From assembly GCF_042660705.1 (NCBI RefSeq), contig NZ_JBHSUQ010000001.1: a stretch of 64,000 bases of DNA; one strand, 5' to 3'. Below the pieces are notes generated by a model, which was not told the origin of the DNA, ran no database searches, and worked only from the letters and a program-made list of their open reading frames with translations. The DNA is from Undibacterium_A arcticum. Lineage in GTDB: Bacteria; Pseudomonadota; Gammaproteobacteria; Burkholderiales; Burkholderiaceae_D. The position numbers and the translations under genes were made by a program. Every line of letters begins with the position of its first letter. Position 1 is the first letter of the stretch. This document shows positions 19,001 to 29,020 of this stretch, one piece after another.

Positions 19001-20100
19001 CTAGCGTCGATTGGCAGCAATTGCCGGCGTAGCGACGCGAACATCGCCACATTGCGCACGGTGGCGCAACGCGTGATCCATCAGCACCAGTGCCAGCATC
19101 GCCTCGGCGATGGGAGTGGCGCGGATGCCTACGCAAGGATCGTGGCGCCCGAAAGTCTCCACCGTGGCGGGCTGGCCTGCCTTATCGATCGACTGGCGCG
19201 GCGTCCGGATCGACGAGGTCGGCTTGATCGCGATCGATACCGTGATGTCCTGACCGGTCGAAATGCCGCCCAGTACGCCGCCGGCGTTATTGGACCGGAA
19301 GCCGTCCGGCGTCAGTTCGTCGCCATGTTCGGTTCCCTTCTGCGCGACCGACTTGAAGCCGGCGCCGATCTCGACGCCCTTGACCGCATTGATGCCCATC
19401 ATCGCGTACGCGATCTCGGCGTCGAGCTTGTCGTAGATCGGCTCGCCCAGACCAACCGGCACGTTTTGCGCCACCACTTCGATCCGCGCGCCGCAGGAAT
19501 CGCCATCCTTGCGCAGCTTGTCCATATACGCTTCCAGCTGCGGAATCACGTCGGCGTTGGCCGCGAAGAACGGGTTGCCGGCGACCAGATCCCACGACTG
19601 GAACGGGATGTCGATTTCGCCCAGCTGGCTCATGCAGCCTTTGAAGACGGTGCCGTACTGCTGTTGCAGCCATTTTTCGCGATTGCCGCTGCGCCGACCA
19701 CCGGCGCAGTCAGGCGCGCCGATGAGCGTCCGCCACCGCGCGGATCGCGGATTCCGTATTTATGCCAATAGGTGTAGTCCGCATGCCCTGGCCGGAAGGT
19801 CTCAGCGATATTTCCATAGTCCTTGCTGCGCTGGTCTTCATTGCGGATCAGCAGCGCGATTGGGGTGCCCGTGGTTTTTCCCTGGTACACGCCGGACAGA
19901 ATCTCTACCGTATCGGATTCCTGGCGCTGGGTGACGTGACGAGACGTGCCTGGCCTGCGACGGTCCAGTTCCGGTTGAATGTCGGCTTCAGACAGGTCGA
20001 GACCCGGCGGGCAGCCATCGATGACACAGCCGATCGCAGGGCCATGCGATTCGCCGAACGTGGTGACAGTAAACAGGGTACCGAGGGTATTGCCGGACAT
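19001..20100 (-). CDS. aroC: Chorismate synthase (one frame break)
   Basis: AroC makes chorismate, the branch point to aromatic amino acids and folate. The N-terminus MSGNTLGTLFTVTTFGESHGPAIG, the RRRPGTSRHVTQRQE signature and the YGIRDPRGGGRSSAR flavin-binding motif are in one frame. The C-terminal half (GCMSQLGEIDIP ... RSNNAGGVLGGISTGQ) is in another. One extra A in the run 19673-19677 joins them (AKKWLQQQYG) into 366 residues. Essential in most bacteria on minimal medium, so a sequencing error is likely. Repeat copy E lies 164 bp upstream. Confidence 0.94.
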
Positions 20101-20553
20101 GGGGAGCGAGGAGAAGATTAAAATTCGATTTTACCAGCGTCGCGCAATTGCATCGGATGTGGCCGCTGGAGCGCTCAGCCAAGTCTGGTCCAAGAGCGGT
20201 GTGCCGCCTCGAAGATGCCGCCCCAATATCGAAGGCACCATTCGAGCTTCGCTCAAATATTAAGGAGTATGCGTCAACGTGACACTATTTTATTGCGTAA
20301 ATTCCGTCTGACTTCACCAGTATCTGGATACCAGGGAAAAGCGCGCCTTGGTCAAGATCAGCGACAACTGCGGCACGCTAAAATCGCCAGGCGACATGGA
20401 CGCCACAAAACGCCGCGCAAAGTTGTTGGTCCGATACAATGCAACGCAATGCGGTATGGAACAAGGTCGCTCATCGCGACCGATATCGAAACGGTCCCGA
20501 ATTCACGCACGCTTAAGTCAGCCAATCAGACAAAGATTTTCGGAGACGCTTGA
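20101..20553. other. Divergent intergenic region between aroC and the response regulator
   Basis: This 453-bp stretch separates two divergent genes. It contains repeat copy E and no convincing reading frame. I see no strong sigma-70 promoter. A weak GGAG lies 7 bp before the response-regulator ATG. Confidence 0.6.
20264..20325 (+). repeat. Two-box intergenic element, copy E
   Basis: Box 1 GGAGTATGC (20264) and box 2 CCAGTATCT (20317) are 53 bp apart, with core ATTGCGTA at the conserved offset, preceded by ATTTT as in copy B. The sequence after box 2 starts GGAT, as in copy C. Confidence 0.7.
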
Positions 20554-22839
20554 ATGCCCTTACCGAACAAGTCCGACAAGGACGAGCTCATTTTCCTGGA
20601 GGAGTCCGCACCCAGGTCGACGGCGGGCCCGACCCACAAGCCCGCAGTCTGGCGCGTGTTGATCATCGATGACGATATCGATGTGCATACCGCCACCGTG
20701 TTCGCGTTGAACAACATGGAAATGCAGCTGCGCCCGCTCGAATTCCTGCACGCCTACTCGGCTGCACAGGCGCGCACACTGCTGCAGACTGAAACCGACA
20801 TCGCGGTAATCCTGCTCGACGTCGTGATGGAACAGGACGATGCCGGCCTGCAGCTGGTGCGGCATATCCGCGACACCCTGGGCCAGGTCGAGGTCCGCAT
20901 CATCTTGCGCACCGGCCAGCCTGGCTATGCCCCCGAGATCGAAGCGATCCGCGATTACGACATCAACGATTACAAGACCAAGTCGGAACTGACCCGTATC
21001 AAGCTGTACACCACGGTGACGGCCGCGATTCGCTCCTACCAACAGATCCGTGCGATCAACGCCGGCCGCCGTGGGCTTGCGCATATTGCGCGCGCAGGCA
21101 CGGAATTGATGGCGCTGCATGGCTTGCCGAATTTTTCCGCCGGCGTGCTCGCGCAATTGGCCGCGCTGCTCGACTGCGTGCCGGATGGCCTGGTAGGCAT
21201 GCAACTTGGTGGCGCTCAGGGCACCGCATCGGAGCACCATATTGACATCATCGCGGCAGCCGGCTCGTATCACGCATTGCTGAATCAATCGATGCCGGCC
21301 CGTGGCGACCGTCGTCTGCCTGATGGGCTGGCGCAGGCCTTCGAGCGACGCCAGAACGTGCACGGCGAAGACTTCAGCGCGCTGTATTTCGCCTGCAAGG
21401 AAGATCGCCATTTCGCTGCGTTGTTGAACACAGGTCGTCCTCTCTCCGACATCGAACAGCGTTTGCTGGACGTCTTTTGCGGCAATGTCTCGGTCGGGTT
21501 CGACAATGTGCTGCTGTTGACGCGGCTGCATAATTTCGCATTCTATGACCAGTTATCGACGCTGCCGAACCGCACCCGGCTGATCCAGATTATCGACGAC
21601 ATGCTGCAACAGCCGGCGCGCCGCAACGCGACGCTATCGATCGTCGATATCGACCATTTTTCAGAAACCAACGACGCCTTCGGGCACCAGTTCGGCGACC
21701 AGCTGTTGCTGGCGGTGGCGGCACGGATGCAATCGCGCCTGGGCGAACGACTGACCGTCGCACGTGTCGGCGGCGACACCTTTGCGGTGCTGGGCGACAG
21801 TGCCCAGGTCAACCCGACCATGATCCTGGCGCTGTTCAAGGAGCCGTTCCGGATCGACGGTCAGGCGATCCAGCTGTCAGCGACGGTCGGCCTGATCCGG
21901 CTGACCGACTATGAGGGCAGCGGCGCCGGCGTGGTCAAGGATGCCGACATCGCGTTGAAGCGAGCCAAGGTCCAGCAGCGTGCCGGTCACTTCTATTTCT
22001 CCCACAGCATGGGTATCGAAATCCGCGAGCGGGTCAAGATGATGCATGCGCTGCGCCGGGCCTTCGATGAGGGCCAGCTGTTTCTGGCTTACCAGCCGCA
22101 GATCGACTTGGCGACGCGCCGGCCGATGGGTGCAGAGGCACTACTGCGCTGGCAAACCGAGGACGGCAACTTCGTCGCGCCGGATCGTTTCATCTCGATC
22201 GCAGAATATTCGGGCCTGATCATCGAACTCGGCGAATGGGTGTTACGCACCGCCTGCCTTGAACTGGTGCGCCTGCGCACGCTCGGCTATCTGGACTTCA
22301 TGATATCGGTCAACGTGTCACAGGCCCAGTTCCGCCATCCGCGCTTTCTGGACATACTGCGGCAGGTATTGACCGATACCCAGGCACCTGCCGAATTTAT
22401 AGAGCTGGAAATCACTGAATCGATGGCAATGGAAGAACCGGCGTTCTTGAGCGAAACACTGCATCAGGTCAAGCAACTCGGCCTGAGTATCGCGATCGAC
22501 GACTTCGGCACCGGTTTCTCATCTCTCAATTATCTGCAACAACTCCACGTCGACCGGCTCAAGATCGACCGCGCCTTCGTCAATGAGATCACCGATTCAT
22601 CACGCGGCAGCAGTATTGCCGAGATGGTGATTCAGCTGGGGCGCAAACTGGATCTGTCGGTCGTCGCAGAAGGCGTGGAAGATGAGCGTCAGGCAGCGAT
22701 CCTTGCCAACCTGGGTTGTGCGTCGGCGCAAGGGTTCCTGTTTGCCAGGCCGATGGCCGCCGCGCAACTGGCCGACTGGCTCAAGCATGCAGGTCTCGGC
22801 GCGGCGCTGCACACGCAGTCCGAATCGATTTCGGAGTAG
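20554..22839 (+). CDS. Response regulator with DUF3369, GGDEF and EAL domains
   Basis: This 761-residue protein has four parts. An N-terminal receiver domain has phosphoacceptor D89 in ILLDVVM and acidic pocket IDDD. A DUF3369 region covers about residues 170-320. A GGDEF-like domain has its signature changed to GGDTF, so cyclase activity is doubtful. The EAL domain has intact EALLRW and DDFGTGFSSLNYL motifs, predicting a c-di-GMP phosphodiesterase switched by phosphorylation. It precedes a large histidine kinase on the same strand, the likely partner. c-di-GMP output could meet the YcgR brake encoded at 42.3 kb, but that link is inference. Confidence 0.93.
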   Translation: MPLPNKSDKDELIFLEESAPRSTAGPTHKPAVWRVLIIDDDIDVHTATVFALNNMEMQLRPLEFLHAYSAAQARTLLQTETDIAVILLDVVMEQDDAGLQLVRHIRDTLGQVEVRIILRTGQPGYAPEIEAIRDYDINDYKTKSELTRIKLYTTVTAAIRSYQQIRAINAGRRGLAHIARAGTELMALHGLPNFSAGVLAQLAALLDCVPDGLVGMQLGGAQGTASEHHIDIIAAAGSYHALLNQSMPARGDRRLPDGLAQAFERRQNVHGEDFSALYFACKEDRHFAALLNTGRPLSDIEQRLLDVFCGNVSVGFDNVLLLTRLHNFAFYDQLSTLPNRTRLIQIIDDMLQQPARRNATLSIVDIDHFSETNDAFGHQFGDQLLLAVAARMQSRLGERLTVARVGGDTFAVLGDSAQVNPTMILALFKEPFRIDGQAIQLSATVGLIRLTDYEGSGAGVVKDADIALKRAKVQQRAGHFYFSHSMGIEIRERVKMMHALRRAFDEGQLFLAYQPQIDLATRRPMGAEALLRWQTEDGNFVAPDRFISIAEYSGLIIELGEWVLRTACLELVRLRTLGYLDFMISVNVSQAQFRHPRFLDILRQVLTDTQAPAEFIELEITESMAMEEPAFLSETLHQVKQLGLSIAIDDFGTGFSSLNYLQQLHVDRLKIDRAFVNEITDSSRGSSIAEMVIQLGRKLDLSVVAEGVEDERQAAILANLGCASAQGFLFARPMAAAQLADWLKHAGLGAALHTQSESISE

Positions 22840-22962
22840 CCGCACCATGATCGCGCGCGTCGACTTTTTCTCCATGACTCGTCCGAACCGACCCGACCGC
22901 GCGCGCGCCGCGCACCCACCGTGCGATGCAAATCGGCGCGGCGGGCCGATGCTTGGCCTTTC

Positions 22963-25900
22963 ATGATCCAGCATTTCCTGACACTGCGACGCGCCATCGT
23001 GCTGGCGGTGGTGGTGGCGCTGCTGGCGCCTGTGGTGCTGATCATGAGCTATTCCTGGTTCGCGAAATACGACGGGGACATCCACCAGCGCACCCATGAA
23101 TTGCTGCTGCAGAACGCCGATGTGCTGACCAACGGCATGCAGGAACCATTGTGGAATATCAGCAAGGAAAGCGCAGCTTCGTTGCTCGAAGCGATGATGG
23201 CAAATGAAGACCTGGTGCAGATCGAGGTGCGCGACAGCAACGGCGAGGTATTTGTCAAACAGGACCGACCTGAACGGCACCAAGGCTATACCGAATCTAC
23301 CAACCGCAACATCATTTATCGCGGCAGCACTATCGGCTCGGTGCGGCTCGAAGTGAATAGCACCCACCAGAAAAAAATCATCGCGGAAAATCTGATCGGA
23401 TACATGCTGGCGTTGACGGCGCAAGTGGCGCTGTCAATCATCCTGGTGCTGCTGTTGTTGGAGCGGCGCCTGGTCGGCCCACTTAGGCGGATCGGCTCCG
23501 GCGCTGAACGATTGGCTTCCGGGCAACTGGATCAACCGTTCAGCTGGCAGCATCTGGATGAAATCGGCATGCTAAGCCAACGGCTGGAGCAAACCCGGGT
23601 CAGCCTGCGCCGACTGTTCGACGAACTAGGCAAGAAGAACATAGAACTCGAACAGGACATCGCGCAACGCCACAGCGTCGAACAGGAGCTGAGCCAGCGC
23701 GAGGCGCGCTTTCGGACCATGGTCGGACAAAGTCCGATCGCGATCATCGAGTGGGATCTGCAACGGCGCATCATCGAATGGAACGCCGCCGCAGAGAAAA
23801 TCTTCGGGTATTCCCGCGCACAGGCGCTCGGCCAACATCCCGATCTGATTATCCCGGCGGACGAGTTGCACGGCGTGGATCAGATTTCAGTGAACTGGCG
23901 CTGGGTACCGGCGGCACCCCCTGTACCAATCGCTGCATGACCGCAGCGGGCGAGATCATCTTCTGCCAATGGAATAACGGCCGTATCACCGATGACAGCG
24001 GCGCCGCGGTGCGCCTGTTGACCATGGCCGAAGATATCACCGAGAAACGAAAGTTGGAGCAGGACAGGATCTGGTCGGAAGCAAAATTCGCTGGCGCCTT
24101 CCAGTGCAATCCCGACCCGATTTCGATCAGCCGGATCAGCGACGGGCAGATTCTTGATGTCAACCAGAGCTTTGAAACCGTCACCGGCTTCAGCCGCGAT
24201 GAGACCTTGGGTAAAAATTCGCGCGAGCTCAATCTCTGGGCGGATCTCGATGAGCGCGACGCATTGATCAAGCAGTTCGACCGCAGCAAGACGGTGCGAG
24301 ATTTTGCCAGCAGCATGCGAACCCGTAACGGCGATATCAGGCTGGTGCTGAGCAATACCACCATTTTTGAAGTGGCCGGCGAGGCTTATCAACTGTCGGT
24401 CATCCGCGACGTCACCGAGCAGCGCCGACTGCAGCTGCACAAGGCCGAAATCGATCGTGCGCTGCACCGACTGACGCAATGGAGTCAGCGCATTACCGGC
24501 GAATCATTCTTCCAGATGCTGGTCGACGATCTGGCGTCCGCGCTACAGACCGAGCACGCCATGATCGGATTGCTGGAAGGCGACGCACCGGGACAGGTGT
24601 ACACGCTGGCAGTCCACGACCGCGGTGCGGCCGCGGATAATTATCGCTACTCATTTGCTGATGCGCCCTGCGAAGATATTCTGACTGGTGAGATCTGCCT
24701 GTACGCCAGCGGCATACAGCAAAGCTTTCCGCGCGACCATGTGCTGGTCACGCAAGGCTGGGATAGCTACGCCGGCGCGCCCATCCGCGATGCCGCCGGC
24801 AACACGATTGGCCTGTTGGCGGTGATGGACAGTCGGCCGCTGGGTAACCCGGAACTGGTCAAATCGCTGTTGCAAGTGTATGGCGAACGCGCTTCCGCCG
24901 AGCTTGAGCGCGAACATGCGGAAGAAGCGCTGCTGGAAAGCGAACGCAGCTTCTCGACCATTTTCCAGGCATCCCCGGTAGCGATGTGCGTGATCCCGTT
25001 CGGTGGCGATTATCCGGTCAAGGATGTCAACGACGCCTTCGAACGGCTATTCCTGAGGCCGCGCGAAGTGGTTGTCGGAACGATGTCGCAGCTGGCGCTT
25101 TTTGAACCGGATGCGCAACCAGCGGCATCGACCGGCTTGTTCGATGGCACCGGTGTCGAAAACAATCGCGAATACTGGATGCGTCGCGGCGACGGCTCAC
25201 CAGTGCTGGTGGAAATTTCAAGGAATTCGTTCGATGTCTTCCGCGACAAATTCACCATTCTTGCCTGCGAAGACATCACGGATAAACGGCGCATCGAAAA
25301 CGAGATACGCGAACTCAATGCCAACCTTGAACACCGGGTAGTCGAACGCACCGATGCGTTACGTCGTGCCAATTTGGAACTGGCGAGCACACTCGAAACC
25401 CTGAATCGGGCTCAGGAAGAACTGGTCGGCAACGAAAAACTGGCGGCACTCGGCTCCCTGGTAGCGGGCGTCGCGCATGAGCTCAACACACCGATCGGCA
25501 ACAGCCTGATGGCGGCTAGCACTCTGGTCGACTTGACGCACGCCTTCAACCGAAGCTATGGCGACGGTCTCACTCGCTCGACGCTGGAACGTTATGTCAG
25601 CGACGCTGGCAAAGCCGGCGATATCCTGGTGCGCAACCTGTACCGGGCAGCCGACCTGATCACCAGCTTCAAACAGGTCGCCGTCGACCAGACCAGCTCG
25701 CAGCGCCGCGTTTTCTCATTGCTGGATGTGGTGTCAGAAATCCTGTTGACGCTGTCCCCGGCAATCAGAAAGTCGTTGTTCAGTGTCAAGCACGATATCC
25801 CTGCGACATTGCGGATGGACAGCTATCCCGGTCCGCTCGGCCAGGTATTGGCAAATCTGATCAACAACGCGCTGATCCACGGCTTCGAAGGGCGCGACCG

Positions 25901-26234
25901 CGGCACCATCACGATCACCGCGCAAGCGATGCCAGACGGCTGGCTGGAGTTATGCGTCAGGGACGATGGCGTCGGCATTCCGAGCGAGCACCTGAAACGG
26001 ATTTACGACCCGTTCTTCACCACCAAACTCGGCGCCGGCGGCTCCGGTCTCGGCCTGAATATCACCCACAACATCGTGACCGGGATACTCGGCGGACGGA
26101 TCCAGGTCAACAGTGAACCGGATGTCGGCACCAGCTTCATCCTCAGTTTGCCGGTCATCGCACCACAGATGCCGCGCGAGGACAAAACCGTGTTGCCGGT
26201 ACCGGAATCAATGTCATCGCCCAGCCTCGATTAG
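22963..26234 (+). CDS. Hybrid-input sensor histidine kinase with PAS and GAF domains (one frame break)
   Basis: The predicted 1090-residue membrane kinase has TM1 (about residues 11-33), an extracytoplasmic sensor region (about 35-140), TM2 (145-167), HAMP and a coiled coil. At least three PAS-type segments follow (SPIAIIEWDLQRRIIEWN; CNPDPISISRISDG; ASPVAMCVIPFG), with a GAF-like domain between the second and third. A HisKA-type segment with the probable phospho-histidine in VAGVAHELNTPIGNS and an ATPase domain (DDGVGIP, GGSGLGLNI) complete it. A frame break at the T run 23885-23887 splits the first PAS domain; one extra T repairs it. It lies 123 bp after the EAL response regulator and probably phosphorylates it. 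Confidence 0.9.
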
Positions 26235-26305
26235 GCTGCATCGGGTCCCTCGATGCGGTACGCGAATCGGCGCTGCGTTGCTGAGTGCACCCGCCCGATG
26301 AACGA

Positions 26306-26509
26306 TCAGCGCGACACACTCCGTCGGCTGCCTTTCATTCGACCGGCGTGCCGGGATTCCCATGCCTTCAACTCGGCACGATAGCGTTCCATTGCTTCCT
26401 CGTACCGATCAAACACACAGCACTGACATCCACTATTGCAGCAATCATCAACGTCTGGCCGTATCGGTGCGGTCGGCGCTGGATCATCGTTGGGTGGGCG
26501 CTTGGCCAT
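26306..26509 (-). CDS. Small cysteine-rich oxidoreductase-like N-terminal domain protein
   Basis: This 67-residue protein has the compact motif DDCCNSGCQCCVFDRYEEAMERYR. The pattern CCxSGCxxCVxDxYxxAxxxY is that of the Pfam 'oxidoreductase-like, N-terminal' family. A Pro-rich stretch precedes it and a basic tail follows. The family has no proven activity; the clustered cysteines suggest metal or redox binding. It lies 24 bp after the asparaginase gene on the same strand, so it may be co-transcribed with it. Confidence 0.8.
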   Translation of the reverse strand: MAKRPPNDDPAPTAPIRPDVDDCCNSGCQCCVFDRYEEAMERYRAELKAWESRHAGRMKGSRRSVSR

Positions 26510-26533
26510 GGTTCGCAGGGAGAATACAAGACG

Positions 26534-27541
26534 CTAAACTTTGTGCAGCTGGAATGCGGCGCGCACTTCGCCGGTACGCAAACCCATGAAATTTTTCAGC
26601 TGCGGCCTTATCCAGCCGGCCAGTGGCGAATTTTCTGCATCGCACACTAGACCCAGTTGCATCAACACCGCGACCGCTGCCGTGTACAGGGCGCGCATAT
26701 TGCCGTCGATCATCTTGATTGCTATTCCCAGTCCGGCGGAGCGCACCCCAATCACCTGCACGCCATCGGCGCCAATTTTGGCGACCCAATCTCCCGGCCC
26801 TGTCCGCATGAACGCCAGATCGTTGCGCCCGGTACCCGATACCAGTTCCGGATGCGCGGTCATGGCGCGATAGAGATCGTCCAATGCCCCACCGTAGAGC
26901 GCATCCTGTTCGCCCTGCGCCAGTCGCGCATAGGACAATGCCAGGCGCGACAGCGGCATCGCATAGTTGGGGGCCGAGCAACCGTCGATTCCCATGATTA
27001 AATCCGAGTCGTTGACGCCTGCAAAATGCGCGACGCTGGCGCGCACCGCCTGTTGCAAGGGATGGGCCGGATCAAGATAGCTGTCAATCGGCTGTCCATG
27101 TTGCATGCAATACGCCAGAAACCCGGCGTGCTTGCCACTGCAATTATTATAGAGTTGATTGAAGTTTTCGCCGGCCACCGGCAGCGTGTCGGTGGCCGCG
27201 TAGCGCAACGGCAAATGACATCCGCAGCGCAGATCATGCTCGTCGCATCCGCAATTGCGCAGCATCGTCCGCACCGTGTCGACATGCACGGCCTCGCCGG
27301 AATGGCTGGCACACATCAGCGCAACTTCACGGGTAGAGAACCCGAATTTCGCGGGCCCGCCCGCGCGCAAGAAAGGCGCCGCCTGAAACGGTTTGATCGT
27401 TGATCGGGTGAACGTCAAAAAATTCGGTTCGCCCGCCTGATACAGCAAGTCGCCTCGGGTATTAACAATCGCAATTGAACCGGAATGAATGCATTCCACG
27501 CTGTCGCCCCGCGTGACCTCAACCAACTGTGCATGTGCCAT
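26534..27541 (-). CDS. L-asparaginase, Rhizobium-type (asparaginase II family)
   Basis: This is a 335-residue enzyme of the family typified by the thermolabile asparaginase of Rhizobium etli, unrelated to E. coli AnsA/AnsB. Known active-site positions of that enzyme line up with a one-residue offset: Ser47 and Lys50 in RSTIK, Ser79 in CASHSGE, and the zinc ligands Cys134 and Lys137 in NNCSGKHAG plus Cys188 in GIDGCSAP. Hydrolysis of asparagine to aspartate is therefore predicted. The start is ATG 27539-27541 (MAHAQLVEVTRGD). An upstream in-frame start at 27592 is less likely. Confidence 0.9.
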   Translation of the reverse strand: MAHAQLVEVTRGDSVECIHSGSIAIVNTRGDLLYQAGEPNFLTFTRSTIKPFQAAPFLRAGGPAKFGFSTREVALMCASHSGEAVHVDTVRTMLRNCGCDEHDLRCGCHLPLRYAATDTLPVAGENFNQLYNNCSGKHAGFLAYCMQHGQPIDSYLDPAHPLQQAVRASVAHFAGVNDSDLIMGIDGCSAPNYAMPLSRLALSYARLAQGEQDALYGGALDDLYRAMTAHPELVSGTGRNDLAFMRTGPGDWVAKIGADGVQVIGVRSAGLGIAIKMIDGNMRALYTAAVAVLMQLGLVCDAENSPLAGWIRPQLKNFMGLRTGEVRAAFQLHKV

Positions 27542-27831
27542 TGCTGATTCCCCAAAGTATTTATTGGCGCCACGTGGTCGCATCAGGAGCACCAGACCAA
27601 CGCAACTCCACTATACCAAGGCTTGGCGCAGTCCGCCCTACGCTGGCGAACATCGACATTCCGCGCGCGGAGTCGAGCCCGGTCTGCCGTGACAAGCCCG
27701 CTGGCCAGGCGCATTGGAATGCGTTAATTCAGAGATCATTACGTTCCTTCAACTTGTCAGCCATGAGAGAATGACGGCATCGTGCTTTTGTTGTCCCAAT
27801 GACGTGCATCAAGACCAATTCGCTAACTGCC

Positions 27832-28566
27832 ATGACGACTGCCCCCCCCTCCCCGCCATTCACTCTGCCCGATCAAGTTACCAACACGTTACGCTCCCAG
27901 GGCTATGCGTTGCTGTGCCCGTCGAGTGTCGCCTCACTGATTGATTGCGATCTGGCCGAGCTGGAAGCGCTCAAGCCGAGTTGGAATGAACTGGCGCTGG
28001 ATAAATATCTGAAGGATGGCGGGCATTACCGGCGCCGCAGACATTCCAGTTTTGTGGTCAAGGGATCTGAAGTGACGCAGGTGCCGCATCGTGCGCACTG
28101 GCAACCCACCGAATACAATGCCCTGCATGGTGGCATGAAGCGTTTGTTTGAACCCATGGCGCCGGCAACGGTAAATCAGCCGGTTTGGTCGCGACTGGTG
28201 GCAGCCGTGGGCGAAATCTGTACCGCAGTCAAGGCATCCCAACCATGGTACGTGGAAGCACATCAGTTTCGCATCGACACCGCTGGCGGTATTGGCAGAC
28301 CGACTCCCGAGGGTGCGCACCGGGACGGCGTTGATTTTGTTGCGATCCTGTTCGTCGGTCGCGTCAATGTCAAAGGCGGTGAAACCCGCGTGTTTGAAGC
28401 GGCCGGCACGAACGGCCAGCGTTTTACGCTGACCGAGCCGTGGACACTCTTGTTGCTCGACGATGAGCGCGTGATTCACGAAACCACGCCGATCCAGCCA
28501 ACCGACAGCGCCGGACACCGAGATACTTTGGTACTGACCTATCGGGCGAACGGGTTTCAGGAATAA
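27832..28566 (+). CDS. 2-oxoglutarate/Fe(II)-dependent oxygenase family protein (BsmA/IDO-like)
   Basis: The 244-residue protein has the iron-binding facial triad His163, Asp165 (EGAHRDGVD) and His216 (RVIHETTP), and a probable 2-oxoglutarate-binding Arg230 (GHRDTLVLTYR). It resembles the 2OG-Fe dioxygenase group that includes amino-acid hydroxylases such as isoleucine dioxygenase and the biofilm protein BsmA. The substrate is not predictable. It reads divergently from the asparaginase. The start is uncertain: ATG 27832 fits the family, and ATG 27799 adds 11 residues. Neither has a strong ribosome site. Confidence 0.8.
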   Translation: MTTAPPSPPFTLPDQVTNTLRSQGYALLCPSSVASLIDCDLAELEALKPSWNELALDKYLKDGGHYRRRRHSSFVVKGSEVTQVPHRAHWQPTEYNALHGGMKRLFEPMAPATVNQPVWSRLVAAVGEICTAVKASQPWYVEAHQFRIDTAGGIGRPTPEGAHRDGVDFVAILFVGRVNVKGGETRVFEAAGTNGQRFTLTEPWTLLLLDDERVIHETTPIQPTDSAGHRDTLVLTYRANGFQE

Positions 28567-28651
28567 ACCACTGACGGCGCCCCGGCCTCATCTACCTCGC
28601 GTTGCGCCGCCCCGTGTAACCGGCCACACAATTTTCGAGCTGGAGAAACCA

Positions 28652-28864
28652 ATGACCGAAGCGGATGCCCAAAAAATTGCCACGCACAAGCATTACAAGG
28701 GCGGCCTGTACCGGGTGATCGGTGATGCAACGCATTCCGAAACCGGGGAATCCATGGTCGTTTATGAACACCTTTGGCCTCATGCTCGTGGCCTGTGGGT
28801 CAGGCCATCCGAGATGTTCAATGGCACGCTGGAGGACGGGTCGCCGCGTTTTTCCCGGCTGTAG
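28652..28864 (+). CDS. DUF1653 domain protein
   Basis: This 70-residue protein matches the DUF1653 layout: HYKGGLYRVIGDATHSETGESMVVYEHLW, then LWVRPSEMFNGTLEDG. It consists of a short beta-rich fold with no known activity. A ribosome site (TGGAGAAA) precedes the ATG. It is 85 bp downstream of the 2OG oxygenase on the same strand and may share its transcript. Confidence 0.85.
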   Translation: MTEADAQKIATHKHYKGGLYRVIGDATHSETGESMVVYEHLWPHARGLWVRPSEMFNGTLEDGSPRFSRL

Positions 28865-29020
28865 GTCGCATTAGCGGAGACCGCACGATCTGCGCTTTTG
28901 GCAAATTGAGCCCACGCCAGATCGGCGTGGCCGCGGAAGCCGGTGACACTGTACTGCTCACAGATTTTAGCCGCCGATTCTCCGGGGGCGCCGAGCCGTA
29001 AGTCCGACAGCCGTCGGGCG

